DNA from: Asterella californica
Taxonomy: Eukaryota; Streptophyta; Marchantiopsida; Marchantiales; Aytoniaceae
Length of the DNA stretch: 64,000 nt
Reading direction: 5' to 3'
Assembly: GCA_036924285.1 (NCBI GenBank)
Contig: JAYKYS010000009.1
Location: 9,982,001-10,046,000, forward strand
In this document: piece by piece, positions 12,134-25,418 of the stretch
Layout: every line of letters starts with the position of its first letter
How positions within the stretch are numbered: position 1 is the first letter of the stretch
Translations under genes and position numbers: made by a program
The notes under the pieces: generated by a model
Seen by the model: the letters and a program-made list of their open reading frames with translations, nothing else
Told to the model about the DNA's origin: nothing
The model's database searches: none

Positions 12134-15100
12134 GATCTCTAATTATCTCAGAGCATTTGGAACTTGGAGTTAGTAGTAGTGCGTTCCGTGTCCATATTCG
12201 TTCTCATAAACGATTGTAATGCTGTAATAGCGAAAGCTTTTCCTTTGAGAGAGGGTGTACCTTCTAGTTGTGACTAGTGATTGTGCATATCGAATCTACT
12301 AGTATCTTATAATTCTTCTCGAACTTCTCATCAATCTAAGCACTTTTTATTCTCAATAAAGAGTCAAGATAACCACACGAAAACGTTGAATGATTATGGG
12401 TTCGACAAACGAAATAGGTGATAACATATTCTCTAGGTAGTATTCTTCTCCGAAGTTCTTCACTACTAGCACTTGATACATGGTTTTGGGTTGACAAATA
12501 TGTCTTATTTCACACTCAGTGTTAAAGTTTACCAGCGGGAGTTGATTTAAATGTATTTCTTGTTAAATGAGGATAAAAATAGCAAGATTTCATTCTTGGT
12601 CATAAATGACAACAAGTTAGATCACAGGGACAAGTGAGAGCATAACTTGCGCAACAAAGTTATGCCCAAAGAATCTTATCAGAAAATGTTGAGAATGAAC
12701 TCGTTCAAGATACATCATTTGATCTGAAAAGAATTTCAAAATGAAATCTTGACGATAGATAGAGCATTTCGTCCATCTCTCACCACATATATATCTACGA
12801 GTAATCACCTGAATCCTTTAAGGTCGAATGCTCCATATGTCACTGTCCTTTGCTTTAAAGTCTGAGAACACAAAACGAAGATAGACACAAGTTCACCAAC
12901 CGCTCATACTGTATACACACAACCGTACACACACTTACAAGGAGGACAACTTGTCTAAAGAGATTCAACTCTAGATGTCACGGTTTGCCCTCTCAACTGT
13001 TCAGTGAAGCTTCAAATGTTTCAAATGCTCCTTTTGTTTTTCTCAAAATATTATTAACACTTAACTAAAAATATTAATTTTTTTAAGATCTTAAAAAATA
13101 GCAAGACACTTGTTCTCACTTGAGTTCTTCAAGGAACGTTGTTCAGCAAAGAAAGAACCATCCATCCAAGTTGAGAAACATAAGTTCCATACTTGTGAAA
13201 GTTAACCTAAAATATTAGATGAAGTTATTAATGCTTATTATAAACCAACTTCTAGTACTCTTCCACTTAAGTCATTCAAGGATAGTTCTGCAGCAAGAGC
13301 GAGAAACATCCACTGGATTGTACACGTTAAGAAGGAATAACAATCTTTGTTATTGTTGTATACAATGATTCCTCAACTATCATATTACTGAAGCAAACAT
13401 TGGTCTTCGACAGTTTGACATCAGTCATCTTCATCTTGTACATATTTCTCAACTTCTAATTGAGATCTGTAGTGTACTACAAGTTTCGATTCTAACGGTT
13501 GTGGAATAGGTGATGTATATTTCTTTTCCTCTAACAACTTATTGAGACTTGTCTTTTTTTGTTTTCGGATTTGAATTTTGATTCTTTTCAAAATTTATTC
13601 AATCTCATCGTCATGCCGATGTACAAAAATTAAAAGATTTCAACAAAAATAATTTTTATTTATATCCGGGCATTGTGTTTATTATGCTATGCTATATAGA
13701 TAAGTCTTACAAAAAATAAATTATATATAATATGTAATGATCAAGGTCGTTTGTTTAAAAGAATAAAGTTAGGATTATTCAGTTTCACTTTTGGAAAATA
13801 AATAATAAAAAATTTATCATTCAAATTCTCAACCTTTGCCAAGGTTTCTTAATATACTATTCTGATAGTCCATATTGTTATCACCATCATCACTATTCAG
13901 GTGTTGTTTCAATCATTTTAAGTTTTATAATTTTTGTTTTTTGTAATTTTTTCCAAGACTACAATGTATTTCTTTTGAACATCAAAATCTTCATCAACAA
14001 TACTATCTACATATATTTTCAGCTTTCATTATTTTTCATGTATTTTTCATCTTCTATTATTTTTCGTCTTTTTCTCGCAACTTTGGATATGAGAGTTATG
14101 TTTTGCATTTGTTGAAATGTCATAATTACTCGCATGTCTTAAACGTCTCATGTCTTATCTTTAAGAGTTTTGTTGTCCACGTACTTGTACTCCTTTATTA
14201 TTTTTTGTTTGTGTCTTGTTAATGTTATTCAAATTAAAATTGTGATAATGTTGTTCACTTTAAATTATTATAAAAATAAACAAACATCTCTTTATGTTCA
14301 AGAGTCAAACGTTTACAAAACTTTTAGAATACATAAAAGCATTTTTCACTAAATGAATTTCAAAATATATAAAATAATTACTCACTAAATATCTTTTAAA
14401 CATGGTTGCCAACCAATTGTAGACCAAGATTGTTTGGTTGTCTGTTTAACCGTTTTGTCTTTTTTCCCGTACAAGTGTAGTTTGGATGCATATCTTTCTT
14501 AACAGGCTTGCAAGGTAAGGCATTCCGAAATGGCCTCCTGTGTAAACCGAGTTAGTTAGTTGCAGAATTATCGCTAAACTTCTGCTTAACAACACCAACA
14601 TGTCTGCCGGTCTACCCTGTTGGCTTGGTTTGCCTTGCCACTTGGGCTGAATGACTTCAGCCCTAGATGAGAATGTTCCATCCCTCTTCCAAATTATCCA
14701 CACTCGTCTTCTTGACATTCTTTCAACTCTCCAGCATGCTGCAAAACTACAGATTCTGAAGTGTACTACGACAATTGCAGCACGTGCGTACACAGCAAAA
14801 ACTAATTACGACGAAAGGAACTGTATGTTCATCCCCATGCGACATACATGTCTGACTCGTTGAGGGCGCAAGAACGACTATAGTACGGTACCGATGCTTG
14901 AGTAGTGAGTTATAGGTTCTTTGCCCAATGATTATCCTGTGTCCCCAGAACATGTTTCTGCACTACACATTCGTTTTCTTCGTGCACAAAAGATTACACG
15001 GAAACAGCTCCAAAAACCAAGAAACAAAACTTCAAACAGACAAGTTTATTCCGTATGTAACACTCCTTTATTTCACATGTTGCATTTGAGTGTCCCTTCG

Positions 15101-15388
15101 TTGGATGTACAACCGCTCGCGAAAAACTCTTCATTCACATATGTACAAGATCAAACGATTCGTTCATTTACTATCCTAGCCCTAGGCCTTTGAGTTGGTA
15201 CATCCCTCAGCTGCAAGATGGATGAGTTCCCCAACAGTCCAACTACGAGTAGGTTTCGGTCTACGAAACGTACCGAGACTCCAAGGAGAGCGAAACATGC
15301 TCGAAGGTGATTCCGGTATGATCGAGGGCGAAAGCACTACTACGCTCGAACGCTCTGACTGAACAAACTACTGTCACGACGCTCTACC
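12134..15388. other. AT-rich intergenic DNA; 3' flank of the VOC gene
   Basis: From 12134 to about 14400 the sequence is AT-rich with only short open frames and no recognisable domain. From 14400 to 15388 composition becomes more balanced and includes open frames of 60-115 codons in overlapping frames. None matches a family I know. The part nearest 15388 probably contains the 3' untranslated region of the VOC gene. I could not place a poly(A) signal. Confidence 0.4.
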
Positions 15389-16525
15389 TTAACTTTGTTC
15401 ATGAACATAACTACCCATTCGAATCATTACACCGTTGATATCACGTACATAACCGACCTTTTGACCCCACTCTTTCTCCTCGGGCGGTGAAACTGGCACT
15501 GCACCCGCCTCCACTGCGTGCTGTCAACCCCGCGCAAATTATACCGTACAGCTTGACAATGTTAGAAACTGTATATGCACGTAACTACTACTTCCAGTCT
15601 AGAAAAGGTTTAACATGTGTCAAATGATATTCTCGTTGTCGTGCAGGTAGTTCCTGAAAACCAGTGAGTCAGAGAACACAAACATGCGTTTCAGTACTCT
15701 TGGGAGGTTATATTACCTTGAATGCCGCATCGACATCGGAGTAACTGAACGACAGCTCCACGTTGTGGCGTGGCTGTGAAGCATCGGGTGTATATACACC
15801 CCCTGTCAGCTCAGTTTCTCGCTGCTCAACAGGAGTGAAGGCGATGGTGGTCGCACCTGACTCCATTTCTCCCCATCTGACCAATTGCAACGGCCACTTA
15901 AAAGTGAATACAACAGAACCAAACTCAGCTACGGGAAGTTGGACTCCTCACATCATTCACCAAACTATGCGACACGGTAAACAGCGAGGCCCAGAACAGA
16001 GTTTCCACTTTATGCAAGCTATCCACACTTCGTGGACACTCCTACTGCGTTCTCGTGCTCAGGTGCGAGTTAGTTACCGGAACAGCGATACAGATGTGAA
16101 GCTCTCTGGATAATACACATGCACGACACATCCAACGCTGTGAAAAAACCATGTTCGAGATGCAGGAAGTAGCCACATCAATCTAGCTTGCCTCGGAGAT
16201 CCCTGCCGTGAGGGATAACAAAAGCATGACAGCACTAAGGCCTAGGGTTGTTACGTTACGTTGTTCTATTTGAGTTCGGATTTAAGAATGGCCTTAGCTT
16301 GCCTGCCTCATTCTAATTCAAACATACCGAAGGGGTTTCTAAACGAAACTACAACGCATATACGTGATGAACGCTGGGCTTTCGAGCTCCATGGCAGGCA
16401 GAATACCTTTTACTGTGATCCATCCTGCGGCATTTAACTCCGAACGCTTTCTGATAGAAGTCCACCGCCTGCTGTACGTCAGGAACATATATAACGGTGT
16501 AGGCAAACTTCGGTTCCTGAGCCAT
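15389..16525 (-). CDS. VOC-superfamily (glyoxalase I-fold) protein, complete, three exons
   Basis: Exons 16525-16407 (ATG; donor AAAAG/GTATTC), 15876-15717 (acceptor GGTCAG; donor CAAG/GTAATA) and 15520-15389 (acceptor GACAG; stop TAA) join in frame to 136 residues. Phase is consistent (39 codons plus 2 nt, then 54 codons, then 44 including stop). The N-terminal half gives a betaalphabetabetabeta unit (YTVIYVPDVQQAVDFYQKAFG). Exon 2 carries GEMESGATTIAF and the start of the second unit (ELSFSYSDVDAAF). Exon 3 ends it with WGQKVGYVRDINGVMIRMG. This is the layout of plant one-domain VOC proteins such as the desiccation-induced DSI-1VOC type and of bacterial glyoxalase/bleomycin-resistance proteins. 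Metal-binding residues and substrate cannot be assigned, so lactoylglutathione lyase activity should not be assumed. No targeting peptide is evident, so it is probably cytosolic. Confidence 0.88.
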
Positions 16526-17245
16526 TTTGGATTGCGCACTCAACGGATGCTCGCCTTGATCGTGTTGCTCTTGGTGGTGAAGGAAGCGCTTTGTAGACCG
16601 ATCGTGATCACGATACGGGCGTGTATGGAGGGAATCCACAACCAAACTCGATCCACCTACAACGGTATTAGACAAGTGGTTCACTCGTACTCCAGCTCTA
16701 TAAACTCTATGACTAATCTCTTCCGAGGTTTTTCCTATAATCCAGCCCCTGCTCGTGCTCTGGCTTGTGGACATAGCAGCTCGTGCCACTAAGTAGTGAA
16801 GCGTTCGGAATCCCCCCATTTCGGTCATGAATCGTCGAGATCACCGAGCTAAACAAACAAACTTACTTACAACTCCTGGACTGGACAGGCGGCCCAGCAC
16901 TCTACGTGGACACACTTGTCAGTCTGCGAGTGACCAGGCAAATGTGGAATCCGCGATGTCTTTGTTGTCGCTGGAGATGAAAACCTGCGCTGACGTGGTA
17001 TCCGCCCAGTTTCGACACGACGTGATCTGCTGACTCCAACATGCAGCCAGTCTCTAGGTGCCCTCCCTTCCCTCCTCCACATTCTCTCGTCATGATTTCC
17101 AGTTCCGGACTTGTATCATGGATTTGTGCTGTTTCTTTCTTTCTTTCTCCAGACTAAATCGGAATAACTGAAACAGGCCCTATAACTGTTATTTATTGAC
17201 TTGAACTGATCCTCAACGTGAGCATGGATAATAAAGCACCGTTGC
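16526..17245. other. 5' flank of the VOC gene
   Basis: This region upstream of the minus-strand VOC start has overlapping open frames on both strands without recognisable domains. It likely holds the promoter and leader. No TATA box was placed with confidence. Confidence 0.4.
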
Positions 17246-17265
17246 ATATATATATATATATATAT
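17246..17265. repeat. AT dinucleotide microsatellite
   Basis: About ten AT units in a row, in AT-rich surroundings. Confidence 0.95.
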
Positions 17266-20200
17266 TTTCGCATATTTGAGCTGACATATATTCAGATTCA
17301 CGCACGTCACCGCAGTTATATATGATCTAGGTTGCACTGAAAACTTAGATATACGATATACAACTAATCTAGTCGGATAATTTTGCTCTTCAGTTACAAA
17401 CATAATCATCTGTCCTAAAAAGTTTTCAGTTAATTGATCGCAATGATCCAGATAATATTAGTTGTGTAGACAGCAAGATTTTGTAATGCTGATGAAATAT
17501 GCATGCAAGATCAACCTCGGGGAATTTTTCTTCGCTTTTTATTATCAAACAAGATTTAACTGGAAATTTTGTATTAAATTGTCAAGAGAGAATACATTTA
17601 TTTCTTATTATTAAATATTAACTGTACCTAGAACGCGAGACGATCCAGAAGTAACCCATAAAGAGAAACACGGACAAGCGTGCTTCTGAAACTACATGTA
17701 CTGGTAACAAACACATCACACTTTCCTTGCAGTTTTAATCTATAACTTATCTTTTTCTGACGAAAAAATTAGATAATAAATAAAATCTTTATATATTTCC
17801 CTCCGTCAGAAAATGGAAGAAGTGAATATATAAAAAAAAATACTCTCTTTGATGAGTAACGCCAGAGGGAAGGAAGAGGATTAGCACAGAAAGTAAATCT
17901 TGGTGGGACGTTGTTATTGAAATTATTTGTTTTCCTTCTTCTTGTGAAAGTTAATTATGCTTGTCCGAAAAACTGGGAAGCTACCATTTTATTAACAATC
18001 AAAGAGGCAGATGTTACAAATTCTAGACTAAACTAATGTGAGGAAGTAAAGATGTCTGTAACTATTTAAATGTTAGCAGACCAAGAGGTTTAGGTACATC
18101 TGGACATAACCCATAAGATATCGAACACACACGTGTTCGGAAGTACAAGTGCGATACTTTGGTACAAAATAAACGTGATATTATTCTAAAGGACAATTGC
18201 AACCCCAAACTTTCTCTTTCTCAATCTCGCATGAAGATTTAATCCACGTACTCGTAGCTTTCCCTTTGCTCAAAAGCTCAAGTTACATGCATACTATTCG
18301 GTAAGGTTGGAGATAAATGTGTCTCGGTAAAGATGTCTCTTCTATAGTCATTGTACTATCTCAAAACGAGATACCTTAACGTTTACGAAACATGTTATAA
18401 TATTATCAATAGATAATATAATGAATATTAACAGTATCTAGAACATATATAGCATGGTTCAACATGAGATGGTAACAAGGTGCTTCGCAAGCAATATAAA
18501 TGCGAGGCTATGCATTCGACAAAGAGATAATTAAAAATAAAAATTTAATATATATTTAGAGCATGAATTTTGATTCCACATAGCACGAGCACTGATGTAA
18601 ACCATTTAAAGCACATGTTCCATTATATAAGATATATAAAGCTTTTAAACACAATGACTTCATTCTGCAGGTGGGTTGTCCGAGAACAAAGAAATTCAGT
18701 AATTGAACCTAAAAGTACTTCCGCTGATGAGTTTCCCTTCAAGAACTGAATCTATTAAATAAAGTTTTAAATCTTTACAATATGTCATTAACTTCACAAC
18801 TAATTATTCAACATCTATTCATATCTAATAAAAAGAACTTTGATGGTTTTTTGAAACAAAACAATATTTCTCCGCAACCTAAACTAAACGAGAAAGAACA
18901 AGAGAATATGTTTTTCTTCACTTGTATACCTGCACCTAATCTTTAATGTAGCATATCTGAGACTTGGGGAAACGTGCATTCATTCCAATGAAGACAAGTC
19001 TAGTGTTCTCATGTTTTTCAGATTATATGGTATATGTATTATATCCTTCATTCTATCTCCAACACGGCTCTTTCAAAGCACTATCTTATGTTCACATTTA
19101 TAACACACATTTGGGGAAGACAAAACTTTGGAAAAAATATACATATTAAAATGTTCAACCTAACAAAAACAAGTACTGTTAAACTTGAAGTCTAGAGTTG
19201 ACTGCATATTATTGAAAATCCTAGTTGTTTGTTTCAACGATGCGGGTCTTGTATTTTTCGATATAGACTTGTTCACCATTTTTTCCGTGCAATATGCTAC
19301 AATGATCTATGGTTAGAGGATTTTACATAAAGTATGATGTTAGATTGACTTCTCCAACTGAGCTGAAAGATTTAATAATTTAAATCTATTGGAGACAAAT
19401 TTAATAATGTCTCCAAAAGATTGTCATATGTTTAACTTTAAAATAGAATTTTTAAGCTTAATTCATGATATATTCAGCCTGCATTTGTACCGATGGTAAA
19501 ACAATCACTTGTACAAAGTGTATATTCAGACTTGTTGCTTTGAAATTCTTGACACATAGCATAATATTATTAATAGTAGATTTTGCAGGGTCGTTTAATC
19601 AAAGTTTAATATAGGTATCAATGTTTTGTCAATAGCGCTTAGAGAGTAATCCAAGTCAACAAATTATACGATTTGTATCATGTGGTTAACTTGTGATGAT
19701 AATAGTCTATCACAGATGGAAAATTTTATATTTCGGTAGTATTATTTAATCTCACGATAGTATCCATACTTAAAATTATAAATTCATCTAGTATGGCAGT
19801 ATAATTTGTTATACATCTAGATTAGATAACCAAGGAAGGAACAGTTAAGATTCGGATAAATCCTGGACCAAAATGCATAGCCCTGCAAATCCATTGCAAG
19901 CGCATGCATCTTGTTTGACATGGTGGGCAATTGAGCTAATCTGACCCTCTATGAAATTTTTAGAAAATTTTTAATCTATCTATTGTTAGATAATAACATT
20001 TCTATACCCCCTCTTCACGACGCGAGAAGGTAAATGAGTTAACATTATTCATTCATAATTTCAAGTATAAGAAGAAAACCATTTTCTCCTTTCTGTCATA
20101 TGTCTATTATGGTCCTTCAAGTTTTATCCTATTATCTCAAAGAGTGAGAAATAATTATAGGATAGTCCAAGTCCAGTTCCACTTCACGGATCACGGGAGA

Positions 20201-22428
20201 ACCATATATATATCTGATGGGTTTCGGTTGGTTCTAAGCTAAAATATTTCAGGCTCTTATACAATGGACCAAGGACGATATATTAATGATTAAGATGTCA
20301 CTGATGCGAACAAAGATGGAGTTGGGTGTTTTGGTATGTACGATTTGGAATAAAACCTGGTAGATCATCTGAGATGGTCGACATAAATAATCATGGTTTG
20401 ATAGGATCAACGTCATGGTTGTGATGGGTAGTAAAGTTAATTAATTTGATATGATATACGGATTGCAAAGATTTGATACATTCAGACGGTTCTTAAAAAA
20501 TGTGCGTTGTACTCTCTATGATTGTGGATTCTTATTACTATCTTGTTCTCTGAGCTTTCTCTCCAAAACTTCTGGCCCTCCACGTCGTCTACCTTCATCA
20601 AGAAGATTGTACTTTTGTTGCTGCGAATATAATGGCAAATGACTTTCCATGCCCTCGGTGGTCTTAGTTGTAGTTTCTTTGTTTTTCATTGCCATCAAAT
20701 TCCAAAAGAAATCAATGTCTGAAGATTTCTGTTGAGTTTCATCAAAACCTATTCCTTATAACTTTATTAAGTGACCCTAAGATATATAATCACATTTTAG
20801 AGATGACTTTTGATTACACATTTATAGTCACAGTTTTGAGTTTTTCATTTCTAGTCATGATTATATGTATATTAATATAAACTTTACACAAACAAGAGCA
20901 CCGAGTATGAGATTATAATACGCAATATCTTACTCGTGCCCCTTCGATGTCTCTTCACCTTACTCTTATCCTTACAAATGACGTTGTCTTGCTTGGACCT
21001 TGACATGTAACTATGTAAGTTGCTTTCGAATAATCATCAAAATTGTCATTGTAAAATGCTTTTTCATTCAGAAGAAAATAAACTATAATAGTCACGGTAG
21101 TGAGCAAGGGACTGTCAAGTTTCAACTACTCTGTCGCGAGTCAAGACTTCAAGCGATGTAATTTAAGAGGAGAGAAAAAGTGCACAGTCGTCAATGCACA
21201 ATGGTAATGCAAATGTATCCAGGATAACATGAATGCTCATAGTACTACAAATTCAGCATAAATCTACCATTTCGCTCAAGAGTTTTGTATGAAAAGAAAC
21301 ATGAATGTTGGATTCTACGTAAAAGGTGGAATACATTGTTGACCCATGCGCGAATACTTGGACGTATTGTGAGAACTTTAATAATTACGCTAATTCTCGC
21401 TGTTGTAGAAACGACATCTCTCTTTCTTTAAGTTTTAGTTCTCTTTTAGTAAATGTGTTAACATGCTCACATTCTTTAATTCTTCACCTAGGTGCACTGA
21501 AAATTTATTTTATTTCTTTTCCTCGTGCAGTTATAGTTACATTTTCAGGTTAAGGTACTTCACTCAAGCCTATGCATGAATAGAGTTTGCAGTACGATAT
21601 TATACTTTTAGAATTATTCTAGTATAGAGTATGGTCAGATTTGCAACGCGTCTAGTTCAAGAAACTGATTTTCACATATGCCAGTATGTCAATCCGAACT
21701 CTAATATGCTGGTAGGAGATCTAGTTAAGAAAGACATTTGGTGCAATGCCTTGGTCAAGAAAGACTTTCAGACTCGATCTAATAAATAACTGCCACTCGC
21801 AAGGATCTGAGTAAGATGAACAGTTGACGCACAAACATGAGTAAGCTATTATCGGGATTCTCAGATAGAGTTTTTGCGTGTGTAGGCATGAGATTCTGTT
21901 GGCTGAAGATCGTTACAATGAAAACCTTTGGACTCTAGAGATGAAAGAGAGGATCTATTGCACAGTGTCAAAATTTACTTAACTGCACCCTTAGTAAGTT
22001 TGTTTGCCTTGACTCCACTCTCTCTTAAGAATGTCTTACTTGATCACACCTATGATTGATTACAACAGGTTCATCATCCAGAAGACACTGCACAAGACAA
22101 ATAAGAGATCGAATGGGTTGATAATCTATTATATAGACACTTTAAACTAAAATTTCTTTGTAGATACATGATCTGTTGTTGACATGCGCTTCTCACATTC
22201 AGACAACATGACATGCTGAAACTACTGTTGCGATTCACAAGTGCAATCAAAGTAAAACAAATTTAAACCACCCCTACTGCTATTTTAGAGGTGAGAATCC
22301 CCACCTCTAAGCATTCTTAGTTGTGATCACGGGGGACAATGGAAAAAGAAGGCTTTGCTCAAAATGCATCTTGTTGGACTGATTTTCATTCGTCGTAGAT
22401 CTTCATCTAAGGCTCTAAATGTATAGAG
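17266..22428. other. AT-rich intergenic DNA, no gene seen
   Basis: Over five kilobases of AT-rich sequence with only short open frames. A relative of the 62-bp repeat lies near 17500 (ATATGCATGCAAGATC then CTCGGGGAA), and a relative of the dispersed GGAAGAAGTGAATAT motif near 17811. A small less AT-rich patch at 20516-20698 is open on the minus strand (60 codons, very polar) and might be an exon fragment, but I recognise no family. There are no RNA genes I can identify. Confidence 0.45.
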
Positions 22429-22545
22429 GGCCGAGAGGAGAAATGACAAGAGATGAGAGTAAAGGAATGAGAAAGAAATGGATAGAAAAAGAGAGAGTGG
22501 AAAAGTAGGAGGGAAAACATGAAAGAGAGTGAGAGAGAAGCGGGT
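22429..22545 (+). repeat. Polypurine (GA-rich) tract
   Basis: About 115 bases are almost entirely A and G on the plus strand, broken by only a few pyrimidines, in runs such as AAAGAGAGAGTGGAAAAG. Such mirror-like purine runs can form triplex DNA. Here it is simply a compositional anomaly. Confidence 0.8.
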
Positions 22546-24841
22546 TGGATGACTCCCTCCTCCCTTCACACACGTCTCTTTCTTTCACACGCGTGTTAAA
22601 GGAGGAGAAAATTCTTCCTTTTGCTAGACTACAGTTTTTCTGACTGCCAGATTTTGTTTTCCAGCAGCCAGAAATATTTATGAAATAGTCTTTATTGGCG
22701 TCAACTGTAAATATTTCACTGGTTGTGTAATTGTTTTTCAATTCTAACTTGATTTTCTGGAACAAAAATCAGACGTAATCCTTGTATCAAGTTTTGAGCT
22801 CGTTGTAACGTGATGTTGGTCTATACTGTCACTTTTCAAATTTGAAGTTTGAATTTTGAGGCTCAAAATCCACTAGAAGTTTTCTCACATTTCTATGAAC
22901 ATCCAATGTGCATTTTGGTCCATCTAATATTTTCTTTTCTTTGTGTTTTCACTTCTCTCTTTGTGTAGAGTTCATTTTCTACTTTTTCATCTTTTGCAGA
23001 ATAAGTTAAATTATTTTGTTTCTTTATATTTTAGATTCAAGTTTGTAATCAAGAGGATAGAAGAGACTTCCATACATATAAGCAAGTAGAATTTTATTTA
23101 TTTTTGTTTTTTAGGCTTTGGTAGATAGAGATGTCTCCAAGAGCTTGGCTTCGACATCATGAGGATCATCATTTGCCTAGAGGATGTTTGGAGGTCCTTG
23201 GAGGAAAAGTCAAAGTTCCGTAGTCTTTGATGACCAGGTATGTGCAAGTGATGCATCTTTTGGATCCATGTTGGTCACACAACTATTTTTCAGTTCCTTT
23301 TGTGGTGACTTGTCCTTGCATAGATCAATTGACGAGAGAGGCTGCGACAAGAGGAGAGGTCGTCATTGACTAGGAGATTATACCAGATGTAATGCCAGAG
23401 GAGGGTGATCTGAGGGGGTTGACGTAATCTTACGAGAGATAGATTTTGATGCGTCTCTAGAGATACTTCATATCCTTGGCATTCGCATTGACATTCCATC
23501 GATAAGAGTTTCAAACATGTTTAGTGAATTTTCTCTAACTTCTCAAGGTTTTGTATGTATCTCTTGGTTCATAATATGTTGTATTATTGTATTATTCGTA
23601 ATATCAGTCGTATTGGTTTCTTGTTTTTAGGTTTCAGTATCTCATTCAAACTTGAACACAATTGTGTGTGACTCCCAAGCTCCCTTAGATTATGTGAGGA
23701 ATTGTCAAACGCATGTGGATGTAGAGGTTGATCTGATAATTGCAATAGAATTTGTAGTAGTAGATGATTTATCAACATACAGATTTGTAGGTTTGGATAG
23801 ACTCTAGGAATTGTTACAGGACTATAAAGTGAATGTCCTTATTTTGGATGTTTGGAGTTTTTCGACACTTCGATCATCAAGTCCATCCATCAAACTTGGT
23901 CTGTCAAGTTCAAATGTCCTACGCAACACATGTATAGATGGAGATAAAAAAAATGGAGATCTTTTATGACTTCCTTGACGTTGTCCATCATAGTTTTCAC
24001 GTTTCGTTGTTAGCTAGATTAAGATACACTCAACTAGACAAAGTATATAGAGAGATAGGTTTAGCCTCCATCTCAGAGAGATATTTCTTCAAATTTCAGT
24101 CCAACACGAGTCGACAGGTTGGGTGGATCTAAGTAGCATTGGAGAGGTGGGCTGTGGAGAAAGAAGAGGTTCAATCGCAAGTGATGACCAAGCACTTCCC
24201 TGATGGTGCGGAGGCTCTAGTAGAAGATGAGTGTTAGTCAATTCTAGTGCTATCATGATGAATTAGATATCATATATGTGAACATTTACGTAAGAGGTTT
24301 TATGGACGTGGTCGATCTACAATACGACTCATCTTGTAATGGATATAATGAGACATGCACGTTTGCTGACAAGCACAATGGAATATGTATCGAGCTAGTA
24401 AACATGATATGAGTTGAGATGGAGAATAATGCTTGGCTGATTGAAGACAAGGTATTCGAGGTCGATATTCAGCGATTGATCATATGAGAGATCACTCCTG
24501 CTTGAAATGATTCACAATGAGAAGGCTTCAATAGATGTTATCTTGCAGCGGTATGAGATCATTTCTCAGAAAGACTTATGGTACAAGTGCAAGAACATCA
24601 TCAAGAAGTTTTTCGTAGACGTGATAAAGAAGAAGCGTGCTTCGAGGGGTGTAGAGGATTGTGAGTTTCTGATCGACTTGGAGCTTCTTACCAAGATCTA
24701 GTTGGTGGGATTACTTCGTGCTCAAGAGGCATTGGTTATAAAGGAATAAGCTCACACTAATACAACGAGTGCTGATATGTGTGCGATGGTCGACTCTTTT
24801 GTCGGCTCTCAACGTTACATGTTCTCCAAAGTTAGCACACA
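22546..24841. other. Non-coding DNA and decayed plus-strand open frames left of the nest
   Basis: From about 23130 to 24840 the plus strand has broken frames with coding-like composition (23184-23369, 23938-24132, 24507-24701, and 24770-24885 ending QQKNAV). They are separated by stops and frameshifts, so this looks like the remains of an old gene or transposon. I recognise no domain. The break with the truncated LTR of element A lies at about 24842. Confidence 0.4.
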
Positions 24842-25368
24842 TGGTCTGAGCGTTTCTCCTAGACCCTCTCAGCAAAAAAATGCAGTGTAATGTATATGAG
24901 CCCTTGCTTTTCTTTATTGTATGATAAGCAAGCTTGGATTGTGTGCCAAGGTTGAATTGGACGCACCTGGTGTGGTGTTGACTTTCTTTCAGTGTAATTA
25001 TTTTGTCTTCCTACTTCTTAGCATCCACTAGGCTTCCTAGTCCTAGCTGTTGTTCTTCAAGGGTTACTACGTTCCGACTTGATCACCAGTAGCGAAAGCG
25101 CTGCCCAAATTTTATCCAACCCAGGTCCAGAATAGTTTCTATGGTGTTCTGAAACCTGAGATTAGTACCAAAGACCTGCAAAAGACTAGTTGGTTATTCT
25201 AAACCCGTCCGACGGTTATCAAATCCTTGGTGTTTATTAGCGGAAAGTTTAACGAACTGGATCTGGAGACACAAATATAGTACACAGGTCTTCAAGGAGG
25301 TTCACGTTCGGCGATTCTTTGGTTAGAGACGGACGACTCGATTCCGTGATCTGCGGTCGAACGTTACA
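24842..25368 (+). repeat. Element A 5' LTR, left-truncated
   Basis: This aligns with 62961-63487 (about 94% identity) and ends CGTTACA directly before the primer site. Homology to the 3' LTR stops at about 24842 (GGTCTGAGCG). The 3' copy appears to extend ~450 bp further upstream to TGTAACG at 62509, so the left part of this LTR is missing. An alternative is a shorter LTR starting TGTAATG at 24886 (63006 in the 3' copy). Confidence 0.75.
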
Positions 25369-25370
25369 GT

Positions 25371-25382
25371 TGGTATCAGAGC
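25371..25382 (+). promoter_or_regulatory. Element A primer-binding site (initiator tRNA-Met)
   Basis: TGGTATCAGAGC lies two bases after the LTR end. This is the widely used plant retroelement site complementary to the 3' end of initiator methionine tRNA, where minus-strand DNA synthesis starts. Confidence 0.9.
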
Positions 25383-25418
25383 AGGTTCAGGTTGAATCTT
25401 TGTTGAATATCATCGACA

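Noticed and set aside
17266..22428. Search for CRISPR arrays, tRNA or rRNA genes and bacterial operons
   Set aside because: None seen; the sequence is eukaryotic with spliced genes and retroelements.
24770..24886. Both LTRs of A are preceded by a similar peptide end (GLSVSxRxxxQQKNAV then stop), suggesting a captured host gene end
   Set aside because: The similarity is ~36 of 44 bases and is better explained as LTR sequence that continues upstream in the right copy. The peptide has no recognisable family.
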